A program made the translations under genes and the position numbers. The notes beneath the pieces were generated by a model. The model was not told the origin of the DNA. It saw only the letters and a list, made by a program, of their open reading frames with translations, and ran no database searches. A stretch of 64,000 bases of DNA from Verrucomicrobiota bacterium. GTDB lineage: Bacteria; Verrucomicrobiota; Verrucomicrobiia; Limisphaerales; PALSA-1396. The stretch lies in NCBI GenBank assembly GCA_016200005.1, contig JACQFP010000086.1:61751-125750 (forward strand). The letters are read 5' to 3'. Position 1 is the stretch's first letter; every line of letters begins with the position of its first letter. Below are positions 17,188 through 28,831 of this stretch, one piece after another.

Positions 17188-20100
17188 ATGAAAACATCAC
17201 GACTCCAACTCACGGCGCTCGCCTTTTTGCTGGCGGGCTTCAGTACTTTTGCCGCCGCAACCTTGGGCGATGCGAACGCGTGGCAGCAGTTGCTCGAAAA
17301 AGAGTGGTTGCTCGAAGCGCAACTGCACACCGAGGGGCAGCAAGCCGCGACCCTCTCGACCCGCGACGACGCGGCGGGCGGCTGCGATGGTGTGACGAAC
17401 GGCAAGTGGGGTTTCCACACGGCCGAGGACAACCATCCGTGGTGGCAGGTGGATCTCGGAAAAGTTTTTCCGTTGTCGCAAGTCCGCGTCTGGAATCGCG
17501 CGGAGAGCGAGGACATTGCCGCTCGCGCCGCGAACTTCCAGATCTTACTGTCCAACGACGGCGCGGAGTGGCACGAGGCTTATCGCCATAATGGCCGCGT
17601 GTTCTACGGCTACCGGATGCCGGACCGTTCGCCGCTGGTGGTGCGATTGACCGACACGGCGGCGCGCTTCGTTCGCATCCAGCTTCCGGCGCGGACGTTT
17701 CTCCATCTCGATGAAGTGGAAGTCATCGGCAAGTCCGGCGGCAATCTCGCGCTCCGCAAACCCGCCGACCAGAGCAGCCTCAGCCAGTGGTCCACAGCCC
17801 ACGCGCGCAACGATCGCCCGGTGGATTGGGTGGCGGAAACGCGCCGGGTGCTGGCAAATTGCGAGCGGATGTTGAGCGGACCTGGCGTTCTCCCTCTCCT
17901 AGCGGGAGAGGGCCGGGGTGAGGGAGAGCCAAGGTCACTTCTCAAGAACTCACGCGCCTTAATGAAGCAACTCAGTCTCCTGAAACGAAGACTCTCCACG
18001 CTCCCCGCCAACGCTTCCGCTCAATCCCTCTACCTCGAATCCCGCGCGCAGCAACGCCAGTTCGCCCTCGCCAGTCCGCTGCTCGACTTCGACGCGCTGC
18101 TGTTTACCAAGCGCGTGCCCGGCAGTTACAGCCACATGTCCGATCAGAATTACGGCTGGTGGTCGCGGCCTGGCGGCGGCATTTACATTTTGCGCGGACT
18201 GAAAAACGGTCCAGCCACCACCTCGGCCCGTGGGATAGGCGCGAGCAACAACGATCCGGCGGCTGGCGATGTTATCCCACGGGCCGAGTGCCTGACTGAC
18301 GCCGCGTTCAAAGAGCCGGGAAGTTTCATGCGCCCCGCGCTGTCGTTCGACGCGAAGAAAATTTTGTTCGCCTGGTGCAAACATTATCCGGAACTGGCGA
18401 AGGAGAAGGACAAGTTGAACAAGGCCAACGTGCCCGAGGACGCCTTCTACCACGTTTTTGAAATGAACGCCGATGGCTCCGGCGTGCGCCGGCTCACCCA
18501 CGGCAAATACGACAACTTTGACGCGCGCTATCTGCCTGACGGCCGCATCGTCTTCCTCTCGACGCGGCGCGGGCAGTTCCTCCAGGTCGGCAAGGCCAGC
18601 GCCGCCGCCACGCTGGCGAAGAACGATCTGCCGGATTGCTACGTGCGCTGCGGCGGCGACGCCAGCCGGCCCGTGGCGGTTTACACGCTGCACACCATGA
18701 ACGCCGACGGCGGCGACCTCACGCCGATTTCCCCTTTCGAGATGTTCGAGTGGGAGCCGAGCGTCGCGCGCGACGGCACGATCCTCTATTCGCGCTGGGA
18801 TTACGTGGACCGCGACAACATGCCCTACATGAGCCTCTGGTCCATCAATCCCGACGGCATCAACGCCCGGCTCATTTATGGCAATTACACGAAAGCCCCG
18901 CACTGCACGTTCGAGCCGCGCGCGATTCCCGGTTCGGACAAAATCATCTTCACCGCTTCGGGCCACCACTCGCAGACGATGGGCAGTCTGGTGTTGCTCA
19001 ACCCGGCGGTCGGCACCGAAGGCGAAGCGCCCATCACACGCCTGACGCCGGAGACGCCGTTCCCCGAAATCGAAGGCTGGCCGCGTGCGTTCTACGCGAA
19101 TCCCTGGCCGCTCTCCGAACGCACGCATCTCGTCGCGTGGGGCGTGGAAGAGGAAATGCGCGAAGGCAAGGAGCGCCCGAAGAACGGCATGGGCCTTTAT
19201 CTTTTCAACACTGACAGCGGACTTGAATTGCTCTACCGCGACCCGGAAATTTCCTCGATGTATCCCATCCCGCTAAAGCCGCAGCCGCGTCCGCCGGTGA
19301 TCGCGAGCAACGTGAAATGGGACGGCCCGCAGGAAGGCCGCTTTCTCGTGGCCGATGTGACGCGCGGATTGAAGACCGTTCAGCGCGGCGACGTGAAGGC
19401 GCTACGCATCATCGCCATCCCGGCCAAGACGCAGCCGTGGATGAACCAGCCGGTGATGGGCCTCACTCACGACGATCCCGGCAAAGCGGTGCTCGGCACG
19501 GTGCCGGTGGAGGCGGACGGCTCGGCGTACTTCCGTGTGCCGTCGGGCGTGGCGTTTTTCTTCCAGGCGCTCGACGCGCGCGGCATGGCGGTGCAGACGA
19601 TGCGCAGCGCCACCCACGTTCAGCCCGGACAAACCTTGAGTTGCACCGGCTGCCATGATCCGCGCAAAGACACACCGCCACCGTCCGCCTCGCCGCTCGC
19701 GTCCTTGCGCGAGCCGTCCAAGATTACCGTCGGGCCGGAAGGCTCTTGGACGATGCGCTTCGACAAACTCATCCAGCCCGTGCTCGATGCGCAATGTGTG
19801 AGTTGCCACAACCCGAAGAGCGACGACGTGGAAGCCGCAAAGTTTGATCTCACGCCGGAGCACGCCTACAAATCACTCACGCTGGCTGGCAAGCCGAGTT
19901 TGAACGACCTCGTCGTGTCCGCCTACCGGGACGGCGTTTCAACCGAAGGCCACAATCCCGCGATCCAAAGCGCGGTCCTGCGCAAGCTCGCCGATCCCGC
20001 CGGTCACGCCGGCGTAAAGCTCGACCGCGCCAACCTCGACCGGTTCGTCACGTGGATGGATACTTACGCCCAACGCACCGGCACGTTCAGTCCGGAACAG

Positions 20101-20190
20101 GAGCAGGAGTTGGAACACCTGCGCCGGGCCTGGGCGGAATTGCTGATCGAACCACCCGCGCGACTGACGGCAGCGAGCAAGCCGGATTAA
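17188..20190 (+). CDS. HZS-alpha-like exported cytochrome with an F5/8 type C (discoidin) domain
   Basis: This 1000-residue exported protein begins with a clear signal peptide ending near AAATLG. Residues about 50-180 form a discoidin-like carbohydrate-binding domain (VTNGKWGFHT, WWQVDLGKVFPLSQVRVWNR). TolB-like blades follow (MNADGSGVRRLTHG, ILYSRWDYVDRDNM). The HZS-alpha-like C-terminal region carries CTGCH near residue 819 and CVSCH near 870. Two dispersed repeats sit inside the reading frame: one at 17892-17928, translating to LLAGEGRGEGE, and a palindrome at 18222-18288. Both fall in a linker and keep the frame open. The gene starts 2 bases after the aldo/keto reductase stop. Confidence 0.8.
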   Translation: MKTSRLQLTALAFLLAGFSTFAAATLGDANAWQQLLEKEWLLEAQLHTEGQQAATLSTRDDAAGGCDGVTNGKWGFHTAEDNHPWWQVDLGKVFPLSQVRVWNRAESEDIAARAANFQILLSNDGAEWHEAYRHNGRVFYGYRMPDRSPLVVRLTDTAARFVRIQLPARTFLHLDEVEVIGKSGGNLALRKPADQSSLSQWSTAHARNDRPVDWVAETRRVLANCERMLSGPGVLPLLAGEGRGEGEPRSLLKNSRALMKQLSLLKRRLSTLPANASAQSLYLESRAQQRQFALASPLLDFDALLFTKRVPGSYSHMSDQNYGWWSRPGGGIYILRGLKNGPATTSARGIGASNNDPAAGDVIPRAECLTDAAFKEPGSFMRPALSFDAKKILFAWCKHYPELAKEKDKLNKANVPEDAFYHVFEMNADGSGVRRLTHGKYDNFDARYLPDGRIVFLSTRRGQFLQVGKASAAATLAKNDLPDCYVRCGGDASRPVAVYTLHTMNADGGDLTPISPFEMFEWEPSVARDGTILYSRWDYVDRDNMPYMSLWSINPDGINARLIYGNYTKAPHCTFEPRAIPGSDKIIFTASGHHSQTMGSLVLLNPAVGTEGEAPITRLTPETPFPEIEGWPRAFYANPWPLSERTHLVAWGVEEEMREGKERPKNGMGLYLFNTDSGLELLYRDPEISSMYPIPLKPQPRPPVIASNVKWDGPQEGRFLVADVTRGLKTVQRGDVKALRIIAIPAKTQPWMNQPVMGLTHDDPGKAVLGTVPVEADGSAYFRVPSGVAFFFQALDARGMAVQTMRSATHVQPGQTLSCTGCHDPRKDTPPPSASPLASLREPSKITVGPEGSWTMRFDKLIQPVLDAQCVSCHNPKSDDVEAAKFDLTPEHAYKSLTLAGKPSLNDLVVSAYRDGVSTEGHNPAIQSAVLRKLADPAGHAGVKLDRANLDRFVTWMDTYAQRTGTFSPEQEQELEHLRRAWAELLIEPPARLTAASKPD
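17892..17928. repeat. Dispersed hairpin repeat inside a coding region
   Basis: CCCTCTCC and GGAGAGGG pair around a short loop, followed by CCGGGGTGAGGGAGAG. This is a well-known type of bacterial interspersed repeat. A relative in reverse orientation lies at 55470-55500, sharing CTCACCCCGGCCC. Here it is translated as part of the HZS-alpha-like protein. Confidence 0.65.
18222..18288. repeat. Palindromic element with perfect 16-bp arms, inserted within a gene
   Basis: CTCGGCCCGTGGGATA (18222-18237) is exactly inverted at 18273-18288, with a 35-base loop. It lies inside the gene at 17188 without breaking the frame. The arm core and loop length match the intergenic element at 10010-10070. Confidence 0.7.
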
Positions 20191-20370
20191 TGCGCGATTT
20201 GCAAAAGTGTGTGGCGGCAGCCGTCTAGCCAGGCAAAACTTGCGCGATTAGTTCCGGCGCGTTGGTAGAGTCGCAGCGTGAATCCGGTCGGCGGGCGCCC
20301 GCCCCCACGCAAGGCGGTACGACTGACACCACGATCGGTGGGTAGGCCGGATCAGAGCGCGAAAGATATT

Positions 20371-22434
20371 ATGACCACACTTGAACCAAAAACTCCAACG
20401 CACGTGTGGCGCACCATCACAAACCCGGCACTTTGGTGCTTCCTGATGGCGACCTTGCCGGGTGTGGCAGAGTTAACTGCCGCTGATACGTCCAACTCTC
20501 CCCGACGTCTCAAGCGCTCCGAGAGCTTTCTCGGCATTCACTTCGATTTCCACGCCGGCCCGGATTGCACCGAAGTCGGGAAAAACACGACGCCAGAAAT
20601 GGTCGCAGCGATTCTCGACAAAGTGAAGCCGGACTACCTTCAAATTGATTGCAAGGGGCACCCCGGATTTTCGAGCTACCCGACGAAGGTCGGCAACCCG
20701 GCGCCGGGTTTCGTCGGCGACCCGTTGCGCGTCTGGCGCAAGGTCACCGCGGAACGCGGGGTCGCGCTCTACATGCATTATTCCGGTGTGTGGGATTCGC
20801 GCGCCATTCAACTCCATCCGGACTGGGCGGTCATTAACGCGGATGGCAAAACGAATCCGAACGCCACGTCCGTCTTCGGCCCTTACGTGGATCGATTGCT
20901 CATTCCGCAGTTGCGTGAACTCGCCGGCGAGTATCACGTCGATGGCGCGTGGGTGGACGGTGAGTGTTGGGCCACGGTGCCGGATTACGGCGAGGCTTCG
21001 GTCAAGGCGTTCACCGCAGCCACCGGATTCACCGACGTGCCGCGCAGAAGGAGCGATCCACATTGGTTCGAGTGGATGGAGTTTCAGCGCGAAGCCTTCC
21101 GGAAATATCTCCGCCATTATCTCGCCGAGGTGAAGCGCACGAATCCGGATTTCGAAATCGCGAGCAACTGGGCTTTCAGCGAACACATGCCGGAGCCGGT
21201 CTCCGCGCCGGTCGCGTTCTTGTCCGGCGACTTCTCTCCAGAGAACAGCGTCAACTCCGCGCGTTTCTCCGCGCGTTGCTTCGCCAATCAGGGTAAACCG
21301 TGGGACCTCATGGCGTGGTCGTTCGCCAATGCAAAGAACGTGCCGCGCCATTTCAAGTCGGCGGTGCAACTGCAACGCGAAGCGGCGCTGGTGCTCGCGC
21401 AGGGCGGCGGTTTCCAGGCTTACTTCTCGCAGGGTCGCGATGGCTCTGTGGAACTGACCAAGATGGATGTGATGGCCGAGGTGGCAAAGTTCTGCCGCGA
21501 GCGACAGAAACTTTGTCACCGCGCCGTCGTCGTGCCGCAGATCGCCTTGCTCTACTCCCGTGCGTCGCACTACCGCCAGAGTCCGCAGCTCTTCACGCCA
21601 AACAGCCCAACGGTCCGATCGCTGCGCGGCGTGCTGCAAGGCTTGGTTGAATCGCGGCACTGCCTGCAAATAATAAGCGAGCATCACCTGCACGGCCACA
21701 TGTCCGACTGGCCGCTCATCGTCCTGCCGGAATGTGAATACCTCGACGCCGACTTCCGCGACGAGCTTGTTGCTTACGTGAAACGCGGCGGCCGCCTGCT
21801 CGTGGTGGGACCGAAGGCCGCCGCGCAATTCGTGAAGGAACTCGACGTGGTTCCTGATGACCCCGAGCCAGTCAAGACTTCGATCCGTCTCGAACACGGA
21901 GCGAACAAAGCCGATCTGGCAACGCTGTGGCAAGGCGTGAAGCTGGGGCGCGGGGTCAGAACTTTCGGCGCGTTCCGATCCACGGATGAAACGAACAGCC
22001 CGGCCCGTCCGGCGGCCACGATTACGCGGCTGGGCCAGGGAAGCATCGCCGCCGTGTGGTTGAATGTCGGCGAACGTTGCGCCGATGGGAAGACGCCGGC
22101 GGCGCGGGATTTCCTCGACGCGATTGCAGGAGAGCTTTTTCCAAAGCCGATGGTCGAGGTGAGCGGTTCGCATAACGTGGACGTCTCGCTCGCGCGCAAC
22201 CATGGCAAGCTGCAGGTTCACCTGGTCAACACTTCCGGTCCGCACGCCACACAGCCATTCGTGGATGAAATTGCGCCGGTGGGTCCGCTGCAAGTGACGC
22301 TGCGCGCCGGTTCACGCCCGAAGCGCATCACGGTCGAACCCGGTGGTCGGTCGCTAGAATTCAAGCATGCCAACGGCGAGACGCGCTTCACCGTGGCCGA
22401 GGTGCCAATTCACAACGTCGTGGTGGTGGAATAA
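20371..22434 (+). CDS. Exported predicted glycoside hydrolase (TIM barrel plus class I glutaminase-like domain)
   Basis: The 687-residue protein has a signal segment near residues 15-38. Residues about 45-370 resemble a glycosidase TIM barrel of the hypothetical glycosyl hydrolase 6 (GHL6)/alpha-fucosidase-like kind: LGIHFDFH, KPDYLQIDCKGHPG, HVDGAWVDGECW and MAWSF are barrel strands with candidate acidic residues. Residues about 385-560 resemble the class I glutaminase-like fold seen in beta-galactosidase trimerisation domains (VPQIALLYSRASH, PLIVLPECEYL, GGRLLVVGPKA). A small C-terminal beta domain follows. The ATG at 20371 is chosen over a GTG at 20278. The substrate is unknown, probably a plant or algal glycan. 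Confidence 0.65.
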   Translation: MTTLEPKTPTHVWRTITNPALWCFLMATLPGVAELTAADTSNSPRRLKRSESFLGIHFDFHAGPDCTEVGKNTTPEMVAAILDKVKPDYLQIDCKGHPGFSSYPTKVGNPAPGFVGDPLRVWRKVTAERGVALYMHYSGVWDSRAIQLHPDWAVINADGKTNPNATSVFGPYVDRLLIPQLRELAGEYHVDGAWVDGECWATVPDYGEASVKAFTAATGFTDVPRRRSDPHWFEWMEFQREAFRKYLRHYLAEVKRTNPDFEIASNWAFSEHMPEPVSAPVAFLSGDFSPENSVNSARFSARCFANQGKPWDLMAWSFANAKNVPRHFKSAVQLQREAALVLAQGGGFQAYFSQGRDGSVELTKMDVMAEVAKFCRERQKLCHRAVVVPQIALLYSRASHYRQSPQLFTPNSPTVRSLRGVLQGLVESRHCLQIISEHHLHGHMSDWPLIVLPECEYLDADFRDELVAYVKRGGRLLVVGPKAAAQFVKELDVVPDDPEPVKTSIRLEHGANKADLATLWQGVKLGRGVRTFGAFRSTDETNSPARPAATITRLGQGSIAAVWLNVGERCADGKTPAARDFLDAIAGELFPKPMVEVSGSHNVDVSLARNHGKLQVHLVNTSGPHATQPFVDEIAPVGPLQVTLRAGSRPKRITVEPGGRSLEFKHANGETRFTVAEVPIHNVVVVE

Positions 22435-22461
22435 TTGAACCATCAGATCAACCAACTTCAG

Positions 22462-23964
22462 ATGAACGCCGGCAGCATTCCCGGACGAGCGGTCGCGCTT
22501 CGGGTTCTTCTCGTCTATTCCAACCGCACCCGCATCCTCGAGCCGACGCCGCCGATCGGCCTGAGCTATGTCGCCACTGCGACCCGCGCTGCCGGACACG
22601 CCGTTCGGTTTGTGGATCTGATGGTCAGCCGGAATCCGGAAGCCGACCTGCGCCGGGCGCTGCGTGAGTTCAAACCGGACGTGGTCGGTATTTCCGTGCG
22701 CAACATCGACAACGTCGTGGCCCAGCGCGTGGCGTGGCATCTCGATGAACTCGACGCCATTCTAGCCACCGTCCGGGCAAACAGCCCCGCCCGCATTGTT
22801 CTCGGCGGCCCGGCGATCTCAATTCTCGGACCGGTCGCACTGGAAAGGCTCGACGCTGATTTCGCGATTGTGGGCGAAGGGGAGGAGGCGTTTCCCGAAC
22901 TTCTCTCCGCTCTCGCGGGGCAGCGCGAATTCGAAGGCATCAGCGGGTTGTGCTATCGCGACGGCGCGCGCATCAAATCGATTCCGCCGGTGCATCAGGA
23001 GACCTTTGGAAGTTCCGGCATGGGTGACTGGGTCAAATGGCGCGCCTACGAACGGGGCGGCGGCACCTGGGCCATTCACACCAAACGCGGGTGCCCGCTG
23101 CAGTGTCTCTATTGCAACTATCCCGTGATGGAAGGCCACCGCCTCCGCCAGCGAGCCGCCGCCGACGTGGTGGATGAAATCGAGCACGTGCTCGCGACCA
23201 TCGGACCGCGGACATTCGAGTTCACCGACTCGACGTTCAACGTTCCCGAAAGCCACGCGCGCGGGATCTGCGAGGAAGTCCTCCGCCGGAAACTGCGCGT
23301 AAACTTGTCCGCCGTGGGCATCAATCCGCTGACACTTTCCGAGGAACTGTTCACCCTCATGAAACGTGCCGGTTTCATCTCGCTAGTCATCACACCCGAC
23401 AGCGCGAGCGCGGCGATGCTTGGCAACCTGCGCAAAGGCTTCACCGTCGAGCAGGTGCGGAACACGGCGCGCTGGGCGCGCGAATCCGGCATACGTTGCA
23501 CCTGGTTTTTTCTGTTTGGCGGCCCCGGAGAAACCAACGCGACGGCCGAGGAAACCGTGTCGTTCGTAGAGGAGCATTTGAATTGGAAGCGATTCCTGAC
23601 GGTGATGATGACCGGCGTGCGCATTCTGCCGGGCACCGATCTGGCCCGGCACGCCGTGGCCACGGGCTACATTGCGGCGGACCGTGATCTTTGCGAGCCC
23701 ATGTTTTATTTTTCCCCGGCACTGGACGAAGCGTGGTTGCTGGGGCGGATCAACCGCGCCAGCGGACGCTGTCCGACCATCGTGCATGGCGCGGAGGAAA
23801 ACGGCTCGACCGCCGAGCGCTGGTTCAATCAGGCGCTTTACTGGCTCGGCGCAGCGCCGCCTTACTACCGTTTCCTGCCGATGTTCCTGCGTCTGCCCCC
23901 ACTGCCCACGCTGCGTGCGCGCAACACTGACGTCGGGCTTACCGCCAGCGAACACCGGCGCTGA
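22462..23964 (+). CDS. B12-binding-domain radical SAM protein
   Basis: The 500-residue cytoplasmic protein has a cobalamin-binding-type Rossmann domain at residues about 12-155 (VLLVYSNR, PDVVGISVRN, VLGGPAIS, FAIVGEGEEAFPEL), but I see no DxHxxG motif, so cobalamin may not be bound in the usual way. The radical SAM core follows, with the [4Fe-4S] motif CPLQCLYC (C211, C215, C218) and the glycine-rich GGPGETNATAEE. Relatives modify lipids, hopanoids or tetrapyrroles; the substrate here cannot be told. It starts 27 bases after the glycosidase stop and converges on hsdR, 43 bases away. Confidence 0.85.
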   Translation: MNAGSIPGRAVALRVLLVYSNRTRILEPTPPIGLSYVATATRAAGHAVRFVDLMVSRNPEADLRRALREFKPDVVGISVRNIDNVVAQRVAWHLDELDAILATVRANSPARIVLGGPAISILGPVALERLDADFAIVGEGEEAFPELLSALAGQREFEGISGLCYRDGARIKSIPPVHQETFGSSGMGDWVKWRAYERGGGTWAIHTKRGCPLQCLYCNYPVMEGHRLRQRAAADVVDEIEHVLATIGPRTFEFTDSTFNVPESHARGICEEVLRRKLRVNLSAVGINPLTLSEELFTLMKRAGFISLVITPDSASAAMLGNLRKGFTVEQVRNTARWARESGIRCTWFFLFGGPGETNATAEETVSFVEEHLNWKRFLTVMMTGVRILPGTDLARHAVATGYIAADRDLCEPMFYFSPALDEAWLLGRINRASGRCPTIVHGAEENGSTAERWFNQALYWLGAAPPYYRFLPMFLRLPPLPTLRARNTDVGLTASEHRR

Positions 23965-24007
23965 AGGCCGTGGCTACGCCGTGCGATGTGGGCAACTGAT
24001 GCCAAAC

Positions 24008-27162
<3,155 letters not shown>

Positions 27163-27163
<1 letters not shown>

Positions 27164-28029
27164 CAGGTCTTCGATTTGTCCCGCAATACCATTTCGGTCG
27201 CATCCTGACTGCCGATTTCTTCCGCGACGTGCTCCGCGAAGTGCTCGAGTTCATTCTCGCGGACGAGTTGCTTATGCCCCGGAATCTTGCCCAAGAGATG
27301 GATCGCGTTCTCAAACGCCTTCCTGGTTTCATCCTGGCGCGGCTCGCCCAGCAGGAAGTGAATCTTGAATTTCTCGCGCGAGTCATGCAGCGCCACTCCG
27401 CGGCCAAGCCATTTGTTCGCCTTCTCACGGATGCTGCCCGGATCAACCAGATCAAATGAGACCGGCTCGTACAGATGCCAGATGTCATTCTTCCACGCGA
27501 AGCGGAAGTCGTATTGATAATCTTTCGTTTCAATAGTCTTTTCCGCCAACTTTTCTGCCGTCTTGCCAAGCCTTGCTTTGAACGGTTTCGCAATTTCCTC
27601 GTCGCTCCGGCTCACCTGTTCCGCTCCCGCGACGTATCGTTCCACCAACCGCTTGAACAATTCGTCCATTGCCTTCGCCGCATCTTCTGTGAAACCGCCG
27701 CCCTGTTCAGACCATTGCAGCGAACTGTCGTCCGGTGGCAGCACTTGACGGACAATTTCCTTGAGCGCAGTCACTGGTGGAACATTCAAGCCATCGCGAA
27801 TCTCCCCGCCAAGTTGTTCAAACCGATTCGCCATGTAACGCATCAAGGCGCGAAAATGCAGATGATCAATCTTCAGAAAAATTGCATTCAGCCGTTCGTA
27901 CGAGGTCGCGAAGCGCGCTTCGAGAAACCGTTGCTCGGGTGCGTAGAGCACGACCCCGATGTTGGCAAACTCGCCGGTCGCCACGTCATGGACGTAGCGA
28001 AGTATGATGGTGCTGTAGTTCGTTTTCAT
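27163..28029 (-). CDS. DUF3037 domain protein
   Basis: The 288-residue protein begins with the DUF3037 signature ([27 protein letters not shown]). The rest is mixed alpha/beta with no catalytic motif I can name. DUF3037 genes are often found beside HipA-like kinase genes, as here, where the two overlap by four bases. I infer that it works with the kinase as partner, substrate or antidote. Both lie within a type I restriction operon, suggesting a defence or guard role. Confidence 0.8.
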
Positions 28030-28829
28030 CGTAGTAAGTGTTTAATAAACTGTATCAAAGATTCCCTCTGTTCGCGAGCCTCGCGCAGATATTCCATAAT
28101 CCGGTCGCAAAAGTCGCTTTGGTTCCGCCACGCCGCCGGAATGGAGTCTGCATAAGTTTGAATCTGTTCGTCAGTCATTGCGCCAAGTGCTTCTTTGAAC
28201 GGCCCGAGATCCAGCCGCCCGCCGCGCAGACTCCGATAGAAAATGTGATGGTCAAGAAACCCAAAGGCTTTGCCGTGATTCGCCACTGCCCACGGCTTCG
28301 GCGCTCCGCCAATAATCGGCACGGCCAAAAACCGAAAAGCCAATTCGTGGTCGTAAATGCCAAGGCGATCCGAACGCGCCCAAAGGTTGGGATTCACTGC
28401 CCGGCGATCCGCGTTCTGAATCAAAGTGTCAAAGACAAATACGTCCGCGGCTTGATCCCGTTGCGCGCCGTAAGGTTCACGTCCGGGCGGCCAAGTTGTA
28501 AATCCCGCACCAAGATGAACTGAACCAAAATTTAAGCCGGCACTGCCTTTTACCATCACCGCCAATTCTTTTTCAGCAATAATCATCTCGAACCCAACCG
28601 GCACATCCACCACGGCGGCTTGCGGGACATGTAATCCAAGATCATCGGCCAATTGAGCGGTGACCAACTCGGCGACCTGCGCTTTCTCATCCATCTCCCG
28701 TCCGCGAAACTTTACCACTACTTCAAACGTGTCACCGCCGGCGTTCTCGCAACCGAGCAACAGCGGGCGATTCCGGCCCGTGGACATCGGCTTGATGAAC
28801 TGGGTGGCTGTGAGTTGGAGGACTTCCAT
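28026..28829 (-). CDS. HipA-like serine/threonine kinase
   Basis: The 267-residue protein is a short HipA-like kinase lacking the usual HipA N-terminal domain. Visible motifs are VVVKFRG (lysine near residue 40), the catalytic-loop equivalent NADRRAVNPN (near 139-148) and a metal-binding DHE in IYDHELAF (near 158-166). HipA kinases phosphorylate translation components or other proteins to slow growth; the target here is unknown. No HipB-type HTH gene is adjacent, so DUF3037 may take the antitoxin or partner role. The ATG at 28829 lies 2 bases after the RloC-like gene stop. Confidence 0.8.
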   Translation of the reverse strand: MEVLQLTATQFIKPMSTGRNRPLLLGCENAGGDTFEVVVKFRGREMDEKAQVAELVTAQLADDLGLHVPQAAVVDVPVGFEMIIAEKELAVMVKGSAGLNFGSVHLGAGFTTWPPGREPYGAQRDQAADVFVFDTLIQNADRRAVNPNLWARSDRLGIYDHELAFRFLAVPIIGGAPKPWAVANHGKAFGFLDHHIFYRSLRGGRLDLGPFKEALGAMTDEQIQTYADSIPAAWRNQSDFCDRIMEYLREAREQRESLIQFIKHLLR

Positions 28830-28831
28830 AA

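Noticed and set aside
17959..19128. Minus-strand open frame of 389 codons
   Set aside because: Shadow of the HZS-alpha-like gene at 17188; Arg/Gly/Val-rich with no signal or domain.
20473..22293. Long open frame (606 codons) on the minus strand
   Set aside because: Antisense to the predicted glycosidase, with low-complexity composition and no motifs.
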